Positions 1 through 8,751 of a stretch of DNA of 54,674 nt are shown here, piece after piece. The stretch covers positions 42,403 through 97,076 of the forward strand of contig DEZK01000038.1 of NCBI GenBank assembly GCA_002365175.1, given 5' to 3'. This DNA is from Raskinella chloraquaticus (SeqCode) (GTDB lineage: Bacteria; Pseudomonadota; Alphaproteobacteria; Rhizobiales; UBA4765). A program made the translations under genes and the position numbers. Numbering within the stretch: position 1 is the first letter of the stretch; each line of letters opens with the position of its first letter. The notes under the pieces were generated by a model. It made no database searches and was not told where the DNA came from. It saw only the letters and a program-made list of their open reading frames with translations.

Positions 1-92
1 CGCGACACAGGCATGCGCCAGGCCGTACTGTCATCGCGCGCAGACAGGGCTAAAACACGCGTTCGCTGATCACGGCGCGGGAGAAGGGCTAA

Positions 93-1055
93 ATGAGCAA
101 CCACACCTCGGCTCTGCCCGTCGCTCCTGTCGTGACCTACAAGCCTGATCGCAAACTTGTCCTTGGAGCGCTTTGCGGCATGATTGCCGCCGCCTCCTGG
201 GGCAGCTCCTTTGGTCTGGCGCGGGCCGGCACGCTGGCTGGCATGGGCCCGCTCGACTTCATCGTCCTGCGGTTGTTGCCTGGTGCCGTCCTTGCGTTAC
301 CGTTGGTGTTGCGACGCAGCTTTTTGACGTCGGGTGAATTCGTAGCCAGCCGGGCGGTCCTTCTCAGCCTGTGCATCGGCCCACCCTTTGTGGCGCTGGC
401 AAGCGGCGGCTATCTCTTTGCGCCGCTTGCTCATGGCGCCGTCCTCCAGCCTGGCACCATGACGCTGTCGAGCCTCGTCATTGCCACGCTCTTTTTCGGT
501 GATCGGCTGACCCTGCAAAGGCTGGCGGGCGCCCTTGCCGTCATCTGCGGTCTTGTGCTGGTGGCTGGCTCAGGGATCGCGCATGCCGGGCCACAAAGTC
601 TGATTGGCGATGCCATGTTTGCCAGCGCGGGCCTGTTATGGGCAACCTACACGGCGCTGATCCGGCGCTGGAATATCTCCGCCCTCGGTGGCACGGCGAT
701 GGCCCTGGTGGTCGCCGGCATCATCACGCTGCCATTGGCATTGGCGAGCGGCACCTTTACCCATCTCACGCAATTTCCCCTGTCGCTCGTTTTGGCTCAA
801 CTCGCCGTTCAAGGGGTGATTTCAGGCTTTCTCGGCATCTTGTTCTACGGCTGGTCGATCCGCCTGATCGGTGCATCGCGGGCGACGCTCTTTGCCGCCA
901 TCGTCCCGGTGGTGGCGATCTTGCTGGGAATACCGGTTGCCGGCGAATGGCCCGATCCGGCGCAATGGCTTGGCGTCGGCATCGTCACCAGCGGATTGCT
1001 GTTAGGGCTTGGAGTGCTTGATCCGCTGTTTCGCCACGCCTCTCCACCCGCATGA
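93..1055 (+). CDS. EamA/DMT-family inner-membrane transporter
   Basis: Predicted drug/metabolite-transporter superfamily carrier; the substrate cannot be told from sequence. The 320-residue protein is a series of hydrophobic segments arranged as two halves, each starting with an EamA-like stretch (about residues 25-160 and 170-310). The first half begins with GMIAAASWGSSFGLAR, typical of the family, and a short hydrophilic tail closes the protein. The ATG start follows a purine-rich ribosome site (GAGAAGGG at 81-88). It stands alone: the next gene, a GST, is 66 bases downstream with its own strong ribosome site. Family assignment is firm; the transported compound is unknown. Confidence 0.85.
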   Translation: MSNHTSALPVAPVVTYKPDRKLVLGALCGMIAAASWGSSFGLARAGTLAGMGPLDFIVLRLLPGAVLALPLVLRRSFLTSGEFVASRAVLLSLCIGPPFVALASGGYLFAPLAHGAVLQPGTMTLSSLVIATLFFGDRLTLQRLAGALAVICGLVLVAGSGIAHAGPQSLIGDAMFASAGLLWATYTALIRRWNISALGGTAMALVVAGIITLPLALASGTFTHLTQFPLSLVLAQLAVQGVISGFLGILFYGWSIRLIGASRATLFAAIVPVVAILLGIPVAGEWPDPAQWLGVGIVTSGLLLGLGVLDPLFRHASPPA

Positions 1056-1121
1056 TCGCGCCGCTGCGGCGTTCTGCGTTCGCAGCGCCGGTCACAACAC
1101 CATCAATTGCAAGGAGCAACC

Positions 1122-1817
1122 ATGATCGACCTTTACTACTGGCCAACCCCCAACGGGCACAAGATCACCATCTTTCTTGAAGAGGCGGGCATTCCCTACA
1201 CCATTCATCCCGTCAATATCTCGGCCGGTGATCAGTTCAAGCCGGATTTCCTGAAAATCGCTCCCAACAACCGTATGCCGGCGATTATCGACCGCGCACC
1301 GCAGGATGGGGGGGCGGCAATTTCGGTCTTCGAATCAGGCGCCATCCTGCTTTATCTCGCCGAGAAGACCGGTAAATTCCTTCCCGGCGATATGCGCCAG
1401 CGGCAGGCGGTGCTCGAATGGCTGTTCTGGCAGATGGGCGGTCTGGGGCCGATGGCCGGTCAGAACCATCATTTCAGCCAGTACGCCCCCGAAAAAATCC
1501 CTTACGCCATCAATCGCTATGTCAACGAGACCAACCGTCTCTACGGTGTGCTCAACCGTCGTCTCGAAGGGCGCGACTTTATTGGCAGCGCCTATTCGAT
1601 CGCCGATATGGCGGCCTACCCATGGGTTGTGTCGCATGAGAAGCAGAGCCAGAAGCTGGAGGACTTCCCGCATGTCCAGCGCTGGTATGAGATGATCAAG
1701 GCGCGCCCGGCGGTTATCGCTGCCTACGCCAGGGGCGAGGCCTACCGCGGCCAGCCGGCGGTCACCGAGGAAGGCAAGAAGATTCTCTTCGGCCAGACGT
1801 CAACAACCACCCGCTGA
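1122..1817 (+). CDS. Glutathione S-transferase-like protein (YfcG/YghU type)
   Basis: Cytosolic thioredoxin-fold GST, 231 residues. The N-terminal domain (about 1-85) carries the WPTPNGHK stretch typical of nu-class/YfcG-like enzymes, which use glutathione and often show disulfide-reductase activity. The cis-proline region (NRMPAIID) and ESGAILLYLAEK glutathione-binding motif follow. The C-terminal helical domain holds the usual SIADMAAYPW segment. I start at ATG 1122 because AAGGAG lies at 1111-1116; an in-frame TTG 15 bases upstream overlaps no ribosome site. The gene is convergent with the hydratase that ends at 1860. The physiological substrate is unknown. Confidence 0.88.
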   Translation: MIDLYYWPTPNGHKITIFLEEAGIPYTIHPVNISAGDQFKPDFLKIAPNNRMPAIIDRAPQDGGAAISVFESGAILLYLAEKTGKFLPGDMRQRQAVLEWLFWQMGGLGPMAGQNHHFSQYAPEKIPYAINRYVNETNRLYGVLNRRLEGRDFIGSAYSIADMAAYPWVVSHEKQSQKLEDFPHVQRWYEMIKARPAVIAAYARGEAYRGQPAVTEEGKKILFGQTSTTTR

Positions 1818-1859
1818 CGTTAGCGTACCTATCGCTGGCCGCCATGGTTGATCAACGTG

Positions 1860-2618
1860 TCAGGCGCGGGGCTGCAGCTTGACGCTTGCCTTGCCAATGT
1901 CCTCGATGCTGGCTTCAACCAGCGCGTCGGCCTTGACGGGAACAAGCCCGCACAGCGTGCCGGTGGTGACGATCTGTCCGGCACGAAATCCACCCAGATG
2001 ATCAAGCGGCTGATTGGCATAGGCAATGACGGGCGTCAGAGGATCGCCATTGCCGTGGCCGCCACGCCTGGCATGGACCTCGATGCCATCGAAGCTGAGC
2101 CGCGTCATCAGGTTGCCGAGGTCAAATCTGTCCCATGTCGTGAGGACGTCGCCGATAATGTAGGCGCCATTGGCCATGTTATCGGCGAGCACCAGCGGGA
2201 AGGGGGCGTTGCCATGGTCGGTGAGGCGGGTCGAGACGATCTCGATACCGATAAAAATCTGGTCGCTCGCCGCCACAATATCAGCGCGCGTATACAAAGC
2301 GCCAGGGCGGGGAGGCAGATCGCGCGCCAGGCGCAGGCCGATCTCGACTTCAATTCCCATCAGTCCTGACGGCGCGACGGGGAAGGTGCGGGCGGTGCTG
2401 ACGAGATGGTCAAAAAGCGGCGCTGCCACCGCCACGCCGTCAGGGCGGATCGCGACTTTCCAACCCGCCACCCTTGCCTTGAGTGTGCCGGCAACCTCGG
2501 CCTGGACCTTCATCGCCGCCGCGTAATCAGCCGGGACCGGTAAGCCGGCGAGCATGGCAGGGGGCGATTTATGCCCGGCGGCAAGTGCACTGGCGAGCGA
2601 GTGTGTGGTGTTGGTCAT
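1860..2618 (-). CDS. 2-keto-4-pentenoate hydratase-like protein (MhpD / FAH superfamily)
   Basis: About 252 residues of the fumarylacetoacetase superfamily, MhpD branch, which hydrates or decarboxylates 2-oxo acids in meta-cleavage of aromatic compounds. Supporting stretches are GWKVAI near residue 48, the metal-site region IEVEIGLRLARDLP near 85, ADNMANGAYIIG, and LGGFRAGQIVTTGTLCG near the C-terminus, which matches the closing beta structure of the family. I chose ATG 2618 (MTNTTHSL); a longer frame to 2675 exists but adds residues outside the family. No other aromatic degradation genes are nearby, so the true substrate is uncertain. Confidence 0.8.
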   Translation of the reverse strand: MTNTTHSLASALAAGHKSPPAMLAGLPVPADYAAAMKVQAEVAGTLKARVAGWKVAIRPDGVAVAAPLFDHLVSTARTFPVAPSGLMGIEVEIGLRLARDLPPRPGALYTRADIVAASDQIFIGIEIVSTRLTDHGNAPFPLVLADNMANGAYIIGDVLTTWDRFDLGNLMTRLSFDGIEVHARRGGHGNGDPLTPVIAYANQPLDHLGGFRAGQIVTTGTLCGLVPVKADALVEASIEDIGKASVKLQPRA

Positions 2619-3001
2619 CGCATTCCCCATCGGATTGGCGAAACGGCCATGTTCTCTGTCGAGCACGCCCGGCAAGAGCGCCTATCTATAAACGGCTGGC
2701 GTTTCGCGGGGCAATGATTTCATCGCCATGGTTGCGGCGAAGGCGGCTCGATGGCAGTCCGATGACCACAGATATCAACGAATGCTTTCAAAAAAACGAA
2801 CAGTTTATGTAAAAGTATTCAGATGTGTGACACAGTTGCAAAAATAATTATGCAATATTTTGGCACACACACTTAGCGTCTGACGTGCAGATAAAATACC
2901 AACACCACCATAGATAGGCAGATTTGTCCTCTTTTGGGACATGGCACAACTGGCAAGGATTTTGCAATTACTGGTCAACGAGAACATCGAGGGTCAGTGT
3001 T
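2619..3001. other. Intergenic region between hydratase and TadG-like gene
   Basis: About 380 bases with no credible gene. The part from 2780 to 2960 is clearly richer in A and T than its surroundings and probably holds the promoters of the two divergent genes. A TGGCAC at 2943 superficially recalls a sigma-54 site but lacks the TTGC partner at the right distance. I see no repeat or RNA gene. Confidence 0.5.
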
Positions 3002-4306
3002 TTGTTAATTCTGTCGCACATTCAACGTTTTCTGGCCGACCGGGGTGGCGCAATTGCCCCGATCTTCGCCATCGTTGTCATCCCCGTTCTTGGGCTTGCA
3101 AGCGCAGCGATCGACTACAGTCGCGCCGCGACCGAACGCAGCCGCCTCCAGGCAGCCGTTGATGCCACCGCGCTTTCCGTCATTCACCTGCCGCAAGGCA
3201 CACCGGCAAACGTCGTGCAGTCGACGGCGCAGTCCTTCTTTCAATCCATTTACACGCCGCCCTACGGCATCCCCGTGCCGCAGGTTGTCACCAGCTACGC
3301 CAACGCAACCTTGAACGTCAGTGCGAGCGAAACACTGCCGACGGGAATTGCCAGCATCATCGGCGTTTCGAGTGTGACCATCGGCGCGCGCTCGACCACG
3401 CTCAACCAGCAATCTTCAGTCGAGATCGCGCTTGCGCTCGATAATACGGGGTCGATGGCACAGAACGGCAAGATCCAGTCGCTGAAAACAGCGGCCAATA
3501 ATCTGTTGACCAGTTTGCAGAATTATTCGCGCACGCCGGGCGATGTGAAAGTGTCGTTGGTGCCGTTCAACACGCAGGTCAACATCGGCACCGCCAACCC
3601 CAACGCCAACTATCTGCGCTATGACGTCGGTGTTACCAATACGTCCTTGCGCACCTATCTCCGGTCGGTCGGCATCTCACGCAATGCGCCAACACCTGCC
3701 AACTGGAATGGCTGCCTGTCGGATCGCGACCAGAGCTATTTCAATTATGATACCAGGAGCGATGGAGTCAGCGGTGTCACCAACACCAGATATGTCGCTT
3801 CATTCTGCCATTATTATACAACCGGCTCGGCCTCGCCGGGTGCGCAGATTGTACCCATGCGGACGCTGACCACCGACCTCGAGGCAATTCGCACCGGCGT
3901 GAACTCCATGCAGCCGACGGGTGCCACCAACATCACCATGGGCATGGTGATGGGCATGGCGACGCTGCGCAGCGACAATCCCTTCGGCACCAATAGCTCG
4001 TCTGATCCGTTCACCAAAAAATTCCTTGTTCTGCTGACCGACGGTGCCAATACACAGAACCGCTTTGCGGGAAATGGTTCGGCCAGCAGCTCTGCGGTCG
4101 ATGACCGTATGACGCTCGCCTGCAACGACGCCAAGGCGCGCTCGGTCCGCGTCTTCACCATCGGCGTTCTTGATGGCCAGAGCGCTCTGCTGCGCGATTG
4201 CGCCAGCGACTCCTCAAGCTATTTCCCCGTGAGCGATGCCTCGCAACTCAACGCCGTGTTCCAGCAGATCCTCGGTCAGGTGACAGGCATCCGCGTCGGC
4301 AGCTGA
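3002..4306 (+). CDS. TadG-like pilus/secretion protein with von Willebrand factor A domain
   Basis: Membrane-anchored protein of the TadE/TadG type. The N-terminus reads RGGAIAPIFAIVVIPVLG, the hydrophobic TadE-like segment that holds the protein in the inner membrane, followed by SRAATERSRLQAAVDATAL, the usual helix after it. A VWA domain then starts near residue 140 with the metal-site motif DNTGSM and later LLTDGANTQ. About 434 residues. No ATG fits: the TTG at 3002 lies 8 bases after GAGGG (2989-2993), so I prefer it over a TTG at 2924. No tad/flp genes surround it, so it is an orphan paralogue. It ends 13 bases from the convergent dehydrogenase. Confidence 0.8.
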   Translation: MLILSHIQRFLADRGGAIAPIFAIVVIPVLGLASAAIDYSRAATERSRLQAAVDATALSVIHLPQGTPANVVQSTAQSFFQSIYTPPYGIPVPQVVTSYANATLNVSASETLPTGIASIIGVSSVTIGARSTTLNQQSSVEIALALDNTGSMAQNGKIQSLKTAANNLLTSLQNYSRTPGDVKVSLVPFNTQVNIGTANPNANYLRYDVGVTNTSLRTYLRSVGISRNAPTPANWNGCLSDRDQSYFNYDTRSDGVSGVTNTRYVASFCHYYTTGSASPGAQIVPMRTLTTDLEAIRTGVNSMQPTGATNITMGMVMGMATLRSDNPFGTNSSSDPFTKKFLVLLTDGANTQNRFAGNGSASSSAVDDRMTLACNDAKARSVRVFTIGVLDGQSALLRDCASDSSSYFPVSDASQLNAVFQQILGQVTGIRVGS

Positions 4307-4319
4307 TCGAGGCGCCGTC

Positions 4320-5444
4320 TCACAGGTCGAAAATGTGGCGCACCGTCCTGCCGCTGGCGAGCGCCTCCAGCGCCTCGTTGATCCCGGCAAGCGAGCTGCG
4401 GCTGGTCAGAAGCTTGTCGATGGGCAGTTTGCCGCGACGATAGAGCCCCATATAGCGTGGCAGATCGCGCATCGGCACAGAGCTGCCGATATAACTTCCC
4501 TTCACCGTCCGTTCCTCGGCCACCAGCGATACCTGCTGGATGGACAGGGCATGGGCGGGATTGGCAAGGCCCGCCGTCACTGTCTGACCACCGCGCCTGG
4601 TCGCCCGATAGGCAAGTTCGAAGGCTTTGACCGAGCCGGCAAGCTCAACCGCGATGTCAACTCCGCCTTTACTCACCTGCCGGATCTGATCGGCCGCATC
4701 GGCGTTGGCGGCGTTCACCGCATGGGTCGCCCCGAGGTGGCGCGCTATGTCCAGCTTGTCCTCGGCAAGATCAACCGCGATGATCGTTTCCGCTCCCGCC
4801 GCCACCGTCCCCAGCAGAGCCGCCAGCCCGACGCCACCAAGGCCGATGACAGCAACCGACTGACCGGGGCGTATCTGCGCCGTGTTGACCACAGCGCCGA
4901 CGCCGGTCAGAACGGCGCAGCCGAACATGGCCGCGATATCAAGTGGAAAATCTCGATCAATCTTGACCAGCGAGCGCTGCGAAACCACGGCATGCTCGGC
5001 AAAGGCCGATACGCCGACATGATGATGGACGGCATGGCCGTTCCACGCGAGGCGCCGATGGCCGCCAAGCAATGTTCCCGCTCCATTCGCCGCTGCGCCG
5101 GGCTCGCACAAAGCCGGTCGGCCCTCCGCGCAGGGATTGCAATGGCCGCAGGACGGCATGAAGACGAACACGACGTGATCGCCCGCCGTCAGCTGATCAA
5201 CGCCGGCGCCTGTCTCCAGCACCACGCCTGACGCTTCATGGCCAAGCGCCATCGGCACCGGTCGTGGCCGATCGCCATTGATCACCGACAGATCGGAATG
5301 GCAGAGCCCTGCGGCTACCACCCGCACCAGCACCTCGCCTGGACCGGGGGCGGCAAGATCAACCTCCTCGATGACGAGCGGCCTGGTGACATGGAAAGGG
5401 CGCTCCACAGGCGCTGATTTCAGCAAAGCCGCTTTGGTTTTCAT
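4320..5444 (-). CDS. Zinc-dependent alcohol dehydrogenase (MDR family)
   Basis: 374-residue medium-chain dehydrogenase that oxidises an alcohol with NAD(P). Catalytic zinc ligands are visible in GLCHSDLS and GHEASGVV; the four structural-zinc cysteines are in CGHCNPCAEGRPALC (about residues 95-110). The nucleotide-binding glycine motif is GLGGVG near 195. Overall it resembles class III-like or aryl-alcohol dehydrogenases more than ethanol-specific AdhP. ATG 5444 (MKTKAALL) is the family start; the frame runs on upstream to 5534 without homology. Its promoter region is shared with divergent pstS, about 270 bases away. The substrate is not inferable. Confidence 0.87.
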   Translation of the reverse strand: MKTKAALLKSAPVERPFHVTRPLVIEEVDLAAPGPGEVLVRVVAAGLCHSDLSVINGDRPRPVPMALGHEASGVVLETGAGVDQLTAGDHVVFVFMPSCGHCNPCAEGRPALCEPGAAANGAGTLLGGHRRLAWNGHAVHHHVGVSAFAEHAVVSQRSLVKIDRDFPLDIAAMFGCAVLTGVGAVVNTAQIRPGQSVAVIGLGGVGLAALLGTVAAGAETIIAVDLAEDKLDIARHLGATHAVNAANADAADQIRQVSKGGVDIAVELAGSVKAFELAYRATRRGGQTVTAGLANPAHALSIQQVSLVAEERTVKGSYIGSSVPMRDLPRYMGLYRRGKLPIDKLLTSRSSLAGINEALEALASGRTVRHIFDL

Positions 5445-5628
5445 GAGCTCATCCTGCTTCGAGATGTTGCAAGCCTCTGCCGCGCGCGCCTGAAGGTCAA
5501 GCGACAGGCCGCAGTCCCGCCGCGCCGGCGCCAATCAGATCAGAGGGAAACTCATTCTGGTACAAACAAAATGGGCGTAGAAGCATGATACTAAACAATA
5601 AATTGGCACATTAGTACATCACGTCCGA

Positions 5629-5646
5629 CTGTCGTGAATGTGTCGC
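5629..5646 (+). promoter_or_regulatory. Pho box upstream of pstS
   Basis: Two 7-base direct repeats CTGTCGT and GTGTCGC separated by GAAT match the layout of the PhoB-binding Pho box (CTGTCAT-N4-CTGTCAT). The element lies about 70 bases before pstS, where a PhoB-activated promoter is expected. A further half-like sequence (GTGACAG) follows near 5668. Binding is inferred; no phoB gene lies in the window. Confidence 0.65.
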
Positions 5647-5716
5647 ACAGGGCAGCTAGAACAGCGCGTGACAGACCTTAAGTAACCTTCCCGATCGGAA
5701 ACCTGCTTTGGAGATA

Positions 5717-6784
5717 ATGATGTCCTTGATGAGTCGAAACGGCATGCGCGCAATTATGTTGGCCGGTTCAGTGGCCGGACTGGCATTTGCCGCGCCAGTT
5801 GCCAAAGCCGTTGATTTCACAGGCGCAGGCGCCACCTTCCCGGCGCCGGTCTATGCCGCCTGGGCGGCTGATTACAAGGCAAAATCCGGCGAAAGCCTGA
5901 ATTATCAAGCGATTGGCTCGGGTGGTGGGCAAACCCAGATTCTCAACCGGACCGTCGATTTCGGCGCCTCCGACGCGCCTGTTGCCGGCGACAAGCTCGC
6001 TGCCGGCAAGCTTCTTCAGTTCCCCGCCGTCATCGGCTCGGTCGTCATCATCGTCAACCTTGATGGTATCGCCGCCAACCAGTTGAAACTTGACGGCCCT
6101 TTGGTCGCCGACATCTACCTCGGCAAGGTCACCAAATGGAACGACAAGCGGATCGCTGACCTCAATGAAGGCGTCAAGCTGCCTGATCTGGCGATCATCC
6201 CGGCCTACCGCTCGGACGGATCAGGAACAACCTTCGTCTACGCGTCGTATCTGGCGGCCGTCAGCCCGGAATGGAAAGAGAAAGTAGGCGTTGCCACCTC
6301 GATTTCCTGGCCTGCCGGCAATGGTGCAAAGGGCAATGACGGTGTCGCCGCCTCGGTGAAGAATTCCAAGGGCGCCATCGGCTACGTTGAGCATGTTTAT
6401 GCCGCTGCCAACAACCTTGTGACGGCGCAGCTTAAGAACAAGGCGGGCAAGTTTGTTTCGCCCTCGACCCCGGCGTTTCAGGCCGCTGCTGCCAATGCTG
6501 ATTGGGCCGGTGCCAAGGATTTCGCTGCCAGCATGATCAACACTCCCGGCGACACCACCTGGCCGATCACCAGCGCCACCTTCATTCTGTTGCCGAAGAA
6601 CCCGGCCAAAGCCGAACAGTCTCTGGCTGTCATGAAATTCTTCGACTGGGCGTTCGCCAATGGCGGCGCCACGGCGGAGAAGCTGCACTACATCCCGCTT
6701 CCCGCCAGCGTGACCGCGCGGGTCAAGACGGCCTGGGAAAGCGAGATCAAGGACAGCGCCGGCAATCCGGTGTGGAAGAAATAA
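5717..6784 (+). CDS. pstS: Phosphate ABC transporter, periplasmic phosphate-binding protein PstS
   Basis: High-affinity phosphate receptor delivering phosphate to PstCAB. About 355 residues with a signal peptide (GMRAIMLAGSVAGLAFAAPVAKA) and the mature start VDFTGAGATFPAPVYAAWA. Phosphate-contacting motifs are visible: GAGATFPAP, GSGGGQ, FGASDAP and RSDGSGTT. Start choice is between ATG 5717 and 5720, both behind TTTGGAGA. It is the first gene of pstSCAB and is preceded by a Pho box. A strong hairpin separates it from pstC, which would let pstS be made in excess as is usual for binding proteins. Confidence 0.95.
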   Translation: MMSLMSRNGMRAIMLAGSVAGLAFAAPVAKAVDFTGAGATFPAPVYAAWAADYKAKSGESLNYQAIGSGGGQTQILNRTVDFGASDAPVAGDKLAAGKLLQFPAVIGSVVIIVNLDGIAANQLKLDGPLVADIYLGKVTKWNDKRIADLNEGVKLPDLAIIPAYRSDGSGTTFVYASYLAAVSPEWKEKVGVATSISWPAGNGAKGNDGVAASVKNSKGAIGYVEHVYAAANNLVTAQLKNKAGKFVSPSTPAFQAAAANADWAGAKDFAASMINTPGDTTWPITSATFILLPKNPAKAEQSLAVMKFFDWAFANGGATAEKLHYIPLPASVTARVKTAWESEIKDSAGNPVWKK

Positions 6785-6799
6785 GCGCTCGGGCACAGT

Positions 6800-6824
6800 C
6801 CGGCGGGCCCGATCTGCCCGCCGG
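6800..6824 (+). other. Stem-loop between pstS and pstC
   Basis: Perfect 9-base-pair stem (CCGGCGGGC / GCCCGCCGG) with a 7-base loop, 15 bases after the pstS stop and with no T-run. It is more likely an mRNA-stabilising or partially attenuating hairpin than a full terminator, because pstC follows on the same strand. Confidence 0.6.
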
Positions 6825-6918
6825 CTCCCCGGTGCTGGCGCGTGATACATGTCGCACCCGACACGCGTCGTGATAGGGTGGGGCGTTGCGGTGAAGCGAC
6901 AAGTAGAGGGTTTTGCCA

Positions 6919-7902
6919 GTGAGTGATGTTGCAGTAGGCACGTTATCCTCTGCCCCCGTATCGCGGCACCGTGGCTTTGCCCGGGGCGAGCAGGCCTCTG
7001 ATGTCATTTTCCGGGGCGTGCTTTATGCTGCTGGCATCCTGGTTCTGACACTGCTCGGCCTCATCATCATCCTGTTGTTTCACGGCGGTTTACCGGTTCT
7101 CTATGCCTTCGGCATTGATTTCTTTACCAGTTCAGCCTGGAACCCGGTCACCGAAAAATACGGCGCCGTGGTTGCCGTCTACGGAACAATTATCACCGCT
7201 GTCATTGCCGTTGTGGTTGCTGTCCCTGCGGCGTTCGGTATCTCCTTTTTCCTGACCGAAGTAGCGCCACCGGTCCTGCGTCGCTCCATCGGCACCGCCA
7301 TTCAGCTGCTTGCCGCGATCCCTTCGATCATTTTTGGCATGTGGGGTTTTTTCGTCGTCGTGCCTCTGATGGCAACCTATGTCCAGCCCGCGCTCGCCAG
7401 CACGCTTGGAGTGGTGCCGGTGATTGGCACGCTCTTTTCCGGTGCGCCGATCGGCACAGGCATTCTCACCGCCGGGCTGATCATGGCCCTCATGATCCTG
7501 CCCTTCATCACCGCGCTTTTCGTTGAAGTCCTTGAATCGGTGCCGCCGATGTTCAAGGAGGCGGCTTATGGTGTGGGCGCAACCACGAGCGAGGTCTTCA
7601 CTGCGGTTTCCATTCCCTATGGCCGCACAGCAATCGTCGGCGCCGTCATGCTGGGGCTCGGACGGGCTCTGGGCGAAACCATGGCTGTCACCTTCGTCAT
7701 CGGCAACGCCAACCGTATTTCGGCATCCCTGTTTTCGCCAGGCGCCTCGATTGCCTCGACGATTGCCAACGAATTCCCGGAAGCTGCGCCCGGCTCTCTC
7801 AAGCTTTTTGCCCTGCTCGAACTGGGCTTCCTGCTTTTTGTGCTGTCATTCATCGTCCTTGCCGTTGCTCGCTTCCTTGTCAGAAGCCGGCTGGAGACCT
7901 GA
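6919..7902 (+). CDS. pstC: Phosphate ABC transporter permease PstC
   Basis: One of the two inner-membrane subunits of the phosphate importer, about 327 residues with six predicted transmembrane helices. The binding-protein-dependent transport signature is visible around residues 210-270 (EAAYGVGATTSEVF, GRALGETMAVTFVIGNA). The region before residue 20 is cytosolic. The GTG at 6919 is chosen as start because GAGGG at 6906-6910 sits 8 bases before it; an in-frame TTG at 6913 would be too close. Three bases separate it from pstA. Confidence 0.94.
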   Translation: MSDVAVGTLSSAPVSRHRGFARGEQASDVIFRGVLYAAGILVLTLLGLIIILLFHGGLPVLYAFGIDFFTSSAWNPVTEKYGAVVAVYGTIITAVIAVVVAVPAAFGISFFLTEVAPPVLRRSIGTAIQLLAAIPSIIFGMWGFFVVVPLMATYVQPALASTLGVVPVIGTLFSGAPIGTGILTAGLIMALMILPFITALFVEVLESVPPMFKEAAYGVGATTSEVFTAVSIPYGRTAIVGAVMLGLGRALGETMAVTFVIGNANRISASLFSPGASIASTIANEFPEAAPGSLKLFALLELGFLLFVLSFIVLAVARFLVRSRLET

Positions 7903-7905
7903 ACG

Positions 7906-8748
7906 ATGTCGCAACGTCTTCCCCTCCGGCTTGCCCGTGATGCGACCTTCCGGGTCGTTGCCACGCTGAGTGCGGGGGTTGCCTTGCTGCTCCTCGCCTG
8001 GATCCTGTGGACCCTGGTCAGCCGGGGCGCCTCATCGCTGTCAACCGCGCTCCTCGTCACCGATACCCTGCCGCCCGGTCGCGGCGGCGGGCTCAGAAAC
8101 GCCATCATCGGTTCGCTGATCCAGGTGGGAATGGCGGTTATCATTGCCACGCCCATCGGCGTATTGGCCGGTATTTTTCTGGCTGAGCTTGGCGACCGCA
8201 GCCTGCTTGGTCGGGTCGTCCGTTTCATCAACGACGTGCTGCTGTCTGCCCCGTCCATTCTCATCGGCCTTTTTGTCTATCAGATCCTTGTGCGCCCCTT
8301 CGGCGGCTTCTCGGGTATTGCCGGAGCGATCGCGCTCGGCATCATTATTCTGCCGGTGGTGGTGCGCGCGACCGAGGACATGTTGCGCCTCGTGCCGCCG
8401 GCCTTGCGCGAGGCAGCTTTCGCCCTTGGTGCCCCTCACTGGCATGTCGTTGCCAATGTTACGCTGCGCGGCGCGCGCGCCGGGATCGTCACCGGTATCC
8501 TGCTGGCGATTGCTCGTGCCGCCGGTGAAACAGCGCCTCTGCTGTTTACCTCTCTTGGCAGCCTCAACTGGTCGGTTGACCTGACGAAGCCGATGTCGAG
8601 CCTGCCCGTGACGATTTATCAATATGCCGGCAGCCCGTTCGATGAATGGGTTGGCATCGCCTGGGCTGGCGCCCTGCTGATTACGCTTGGCGTCCTTTGC
8701 CTTAACATTGTGTCGCGTCTGCTCCTGACGCTTGGCCGTGGGAAGTGA
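7906..8748 (+). CDS. pstA: Phosphate ABC transporter permease PstA
   Basis: Second permease subunit, 280 residues, with about six hydrophobic helices. PstA hallmarks are the RGGGLRNAIIGSL stretch near residue 60, LREAAFALGAPHWHVV near 165 (the coupling loop that contacts PstB) and ARAAGETAPLLFTSLG near 205. It lies directly between pstC and pstB with 3-base gaps, so the three are surely co-translated. Confidence 0.95.
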   Translation: MSQRLPLRLARDATFRVVATLSAGVALLLLAWILWTLVSRGASSLSTALLVTDTLPPGRGGGLRNAIIGSLIQVGMAVIIATPIGVLAGIFLAELGDRSLLGRVVRFINDVLLSAPSILIGLFVYQILVRPFGGFSGIAGAIALGIIILPVVVRATEDMLRLVPPALREAAFALGAPHWHVVANVTLRGARAGIVTGILLAIARAAGETAPLLFTSLGSLNWSVDLTKPMSSLPVTIYQYAGSPFDEWVGIAWAGALLITLGVLCLNIVSRLLLTLGRGK

Positions 8749-8751
8749 CCT

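Noticed and set aside
1..69. Open frame at the window start ending in TGA at 67-69
   Set aside because: 22 codons only, no motif; could be the end of an upstream gene or chance.
2943..2965. TGGCAC as a possible sigma-54 promoter before the TadG-like gene
   Set aside because: The partner TTGC at the required spacing is absent.
4335..5231. Plus-strand frame of about 300 codons opposite the alcohol dehydrogenase
   Set aside because: Shadow of a gene with complete zinc and NAD motifs; no family resemblance.
5665..5682. Second Pho-box-like repeat after the first
   Set aside because: Only one half (GTGACAG) is good; the partner is poor, so only the first box is called.
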